The notes beneath the pieces were generated by a model. It was not told the origin of the DNA and did no database searches. It worked only from the letters and a program-made list of their open reading frames with translations. The position numbers and the translations under genes were made by a program. Source: Planctomycetaceae bacterium (GTDB lineage: Bacteria; Planctomycetota; Planctomycetia; Pirellulales; Pirellulaceae). From it: DNA of 6,822 bases. The stretch covers positions 1 to 6,822 of the forward strand of contig SKVE01000412.1 in NCBI GenBank assembly GCA_007129635.1, in the 5' to 3' direction. Shown here in pieces: positions 5,950-6,822 of the stretch. Every line of letters begins with the position of its first letter. The first letter of the stretch is position 1.

Positions 5950-6085
5950 ATGTCATACCACAAATCCCCCGCCGACTGCCAGCGCTTTCAAGTTGTTCGA
6001 CAAGAATTCCTGCAGGCTGATGGACTGGCGTTCTCAGAGATTTTGTCCGAGGAACAGATCGAACAGACCTTCGATGAGGCAGGTA
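5950..6085 (+). pseudogene. 5' fragment of an IS4-like transposase gene
   Basis: The ATG at 5950 has a good ribosome binding site. The first about 45 residues read MSYHKSPADCQRFQVVRQEF, then LQADGLAFSEILSEEQIEQ and TFDEAG. The 'E-F-L-Q-A-x-G-L-x-F-x-E-x-L-S-x-E-x-I-x-x-x-F-D-E-A-G' opening is what I recall for the N-terminus of large IS4-type DDE transposases common in planctomycetes. In those proteins it continues into a helical segment with a WAFLSQVL-like motif. Here similarity ends after FDEAG, near 6080, and another coding-like sequence in a different frame takes over. The frame formally stays open to 6267, but the residues after about 6085 are out-of-frame translation. None of the catalytic domain remains, so no active transposase is made. 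Confidence 0.6.
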
Positions 6086-6264
6086 CCTGGGCTGCGTCGA
6101 GGACCACCTCGGCCCGCCGTCGGAGAAGCTCTAGGAGGCAGCCGGGCTTCCGGTGGCCATTCGTACAAACTCCCTGCCCTACGTCGAGGCCGGCGACGTG
6201 GGGTTCTGGTTGCGGTAAGGAGCCGGCCAGAAGTTTTTTGTCAATCACGGTCGGGTTGCACGAG
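6078..6264 (+). pseudogene. Decayed gene fragment with two in-frame stops
   Basis: In the frame starting at 6078 the plus strand reads GRYLGCVEDHLGPPSEKL, a TAG stop (6132-6134), EAAGLPVAIRTNSLPY then VEAGDVGFWLR, a TAA stop (6216-6218), and GAGQKFFVNHGRVARV. Third positions are strongly G/C and second positions much less so, the signature of real coding sequence in a GC-rich genome. The other two plus frames look like translation noise. I do not recognise the family. The frame has no start and begins right where the IS4-like fragment breaks off, so it is probably a piece of an older gene that was interrupted or joined by recombination and then decayed. Confidence 0.4.
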
Positions 6265-6274
6265 TGAGGCCCAG

Positions 6275-6347
6275 GGGGTCGGGAGTCGTTTTCGGCCAAC
6301 GATCAACCACAGGAAAAGCGGCTCATCCGAAAACGACTCCTGACCCC
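6275..6347. repeat. Imperfect inverted repeat (REP/BIME-like)
   Basis: Arms 6275-6295 and 6327-6347 are reverse complements at 20 of 21 positions (core GGAGTCGTTTTCGG), separated by 31 bp. As RNA this would form a long, stable stem. No T-tract follows either arm, so it is not a standard rho-independent terminator, though it lies downstream of rimI where it could protect or end that transcript. The GGGGTC-GGAGTCG arm looks like dispersed repeats I associate with REP-type transposases; that link is tentative. Confidence 0.75.
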
Positions 6348-6366
6348 GTTGCTTCGGCGCCGGTCC

Positions 6367-6822
6367 TTAGCCTGCCATCCGAGTGATCTGCGGTTCGGCG
6401 TACTCGCGAAGTTCGTCTGCCGGGCTAAAGCGGTACTGCATTAAGTAGGCATCTTCGGTTGTATCGTCGTAAAAGTCCCGTAACACCGAGATGGCTCGGA
6501 ACCCGCCATCGCGGAAGAACAGTTGAGCGGCCAGGTTCGTCTCTCGAATCTCCAGCATGATCCGGTTTCGCCGTTGCTGGGACAGTTTTCCGACCAGCTT
6601 GCGAACCATCGATTGCCCGACGCCGCGACGCCGGAATTCGGACAGCACCGCGAAGTTCAGGATGTGCAGCCGATTCTTGTGCAATTCATAGATCATGAAC
6701 CCCACGACGCGCTCGTCGTACTCGGCGACCATCCCGATGCAGTTGCGTTGGCGGAGGCACCGGATAAAGTCGTCTTCGCACCAGGGGAACTCGAAGCTGC
6801 CGGTCTCGATCCGCAGCACCTC
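6367..6822 (-). CDS. rimI: Ribosomal protein S18-alanine N-acetyltransferase (partial, 5' end outside window)
   Basis: RimI is a cytoplasmic GNAT enzyme that acetylates the N-terminal alanine of ribosomal protein S18 using acetyl-CoA. The opening LRIETGSFEFPWCEDDF is the family's 'IE-x-x-S-F-x-x-P-W-x-x-x-x-F' signature. The strand ILNFAVLSEFRRRGVGQ holds the acetyl-CoA pyrophosphate loop (R-R-x-G-V-G). LEIRETNLAAQLFFRDGGF is motif B, with the conserved Glu and Asn. The tail continues DAYLMQYRF and ends at a TAA at 6367. The frame is open to the right edge. The GTG at 6819 lies within the conserved N-terminal region and has no visible ribosome binding site, so the true start is beyond the window, probably about 10-20 codons upstream. 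The usual motif-B tyrosine (LYExLGF) is a phenylalanine here (FFRDGGF). It points toward the inverted repeat at 6275-6347. Confidence 0.85.
   Translation of the reverse strand, partial: EVLRIETGSFEFPWCEDDFIRCLRQRNCIGMVAEYDERVVGFMIYELHKNRLHILNFAVLSEFRRRGVGQSMVRKLVGKLSQQRRNRIMLEIRETNLAAQLFFRDGGFRAISVLRDFYDDTTEDAYLMQYRFSPADELREYAEPQITRMAG

Noticed and set aside
5988..6299. Minus-strand open frame of 103 codons opposite the IS4-like fragment
   Set aside because: Its third-position G/C bias is weaker than that of the plus-strand frames, it has no ribosome binding site, and the opposite strand has a recognisable transposase N-terminus.
1..6822. CRISPR array, tRNA or rRNA genes
   Set aside because: No regularly spaced identical repeats with unique spacers are present (the left array has short, touching, degenerate units), and I saw no tRNA- or rRNA-like sequence on either strand.

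Overview
The window looks like a GC-rich, gene-sparse accessory stretch of a bacterial chromosome, most likely from a planctomycete (Pirellula-like). This is inferred from the RimI sequence style, the DUF6399-type transposase, the large secreted glycosidase and the mix of transposon debris. It is not proven by any marker gene. Only two intact protein genes and one gene cut by the window edge can be supported. The rest is mobile-element sequence, gene remnants and repeats.

Layout. Positions 1-115 hold an AT-rich tandem array built on AACAATAAG and AATAAGGACAGGCATG-like units, followed at 160-195 by a sequence that can fold. Positions 231-2529 appear to be a complete insertion sequence. It has 27-bp terminal inverted repeats with 25 matches (231-257 and 2503-2529) and a single minus-strand transposase (541-2238) with a strong ribosome binding site and a good promoter. 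The 8-bp palindrome TGCTAGCA occurs three times near its ends. The roughly 285 bp between the left end and the transposase stop are non-coding. The roughly 260 bp at the right end contain a short stretch that looks like the captured 3' end of a foreign gene.

Immediately right of the element, 2577-2711 is a minus-strand remnant resembling DUF4838-type carbohydrate-active proteins. It is cut off near a tandem TCCCCATTGAC repeat. Next comes the main gene, 2712-5504 on the minus strand: a secreted, multi-domain GH39-like glycoside hydrolase with an NEP acid/base motif.

Positions 5505-6366 are a graveyard. They hold a divergent fragment resembling DUF6883, a 5' fragment of an IS4-like transposase that still has its ribosome binding site, a decayed reading frame with two in-frame stops, and a 21-bp inverted repeat with one mismatch (6275-6295 / 6327-6347). 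The window ends inside rimI (minus strand), the S18-alanine N-acetyltransferase gene, a conserved housekeeping gene that marks the edge of the accessory region.

The genes do not form one pathway. The glycosidase and the DUF4838-like remnant may be what is left of a polysaccharide-utilisation neighbourhood that mobile elements have eroded. I did not find a convincing new defence or signalling system. The most distinctive object is the DUF6399-type insertion sequence with its ends defined here.
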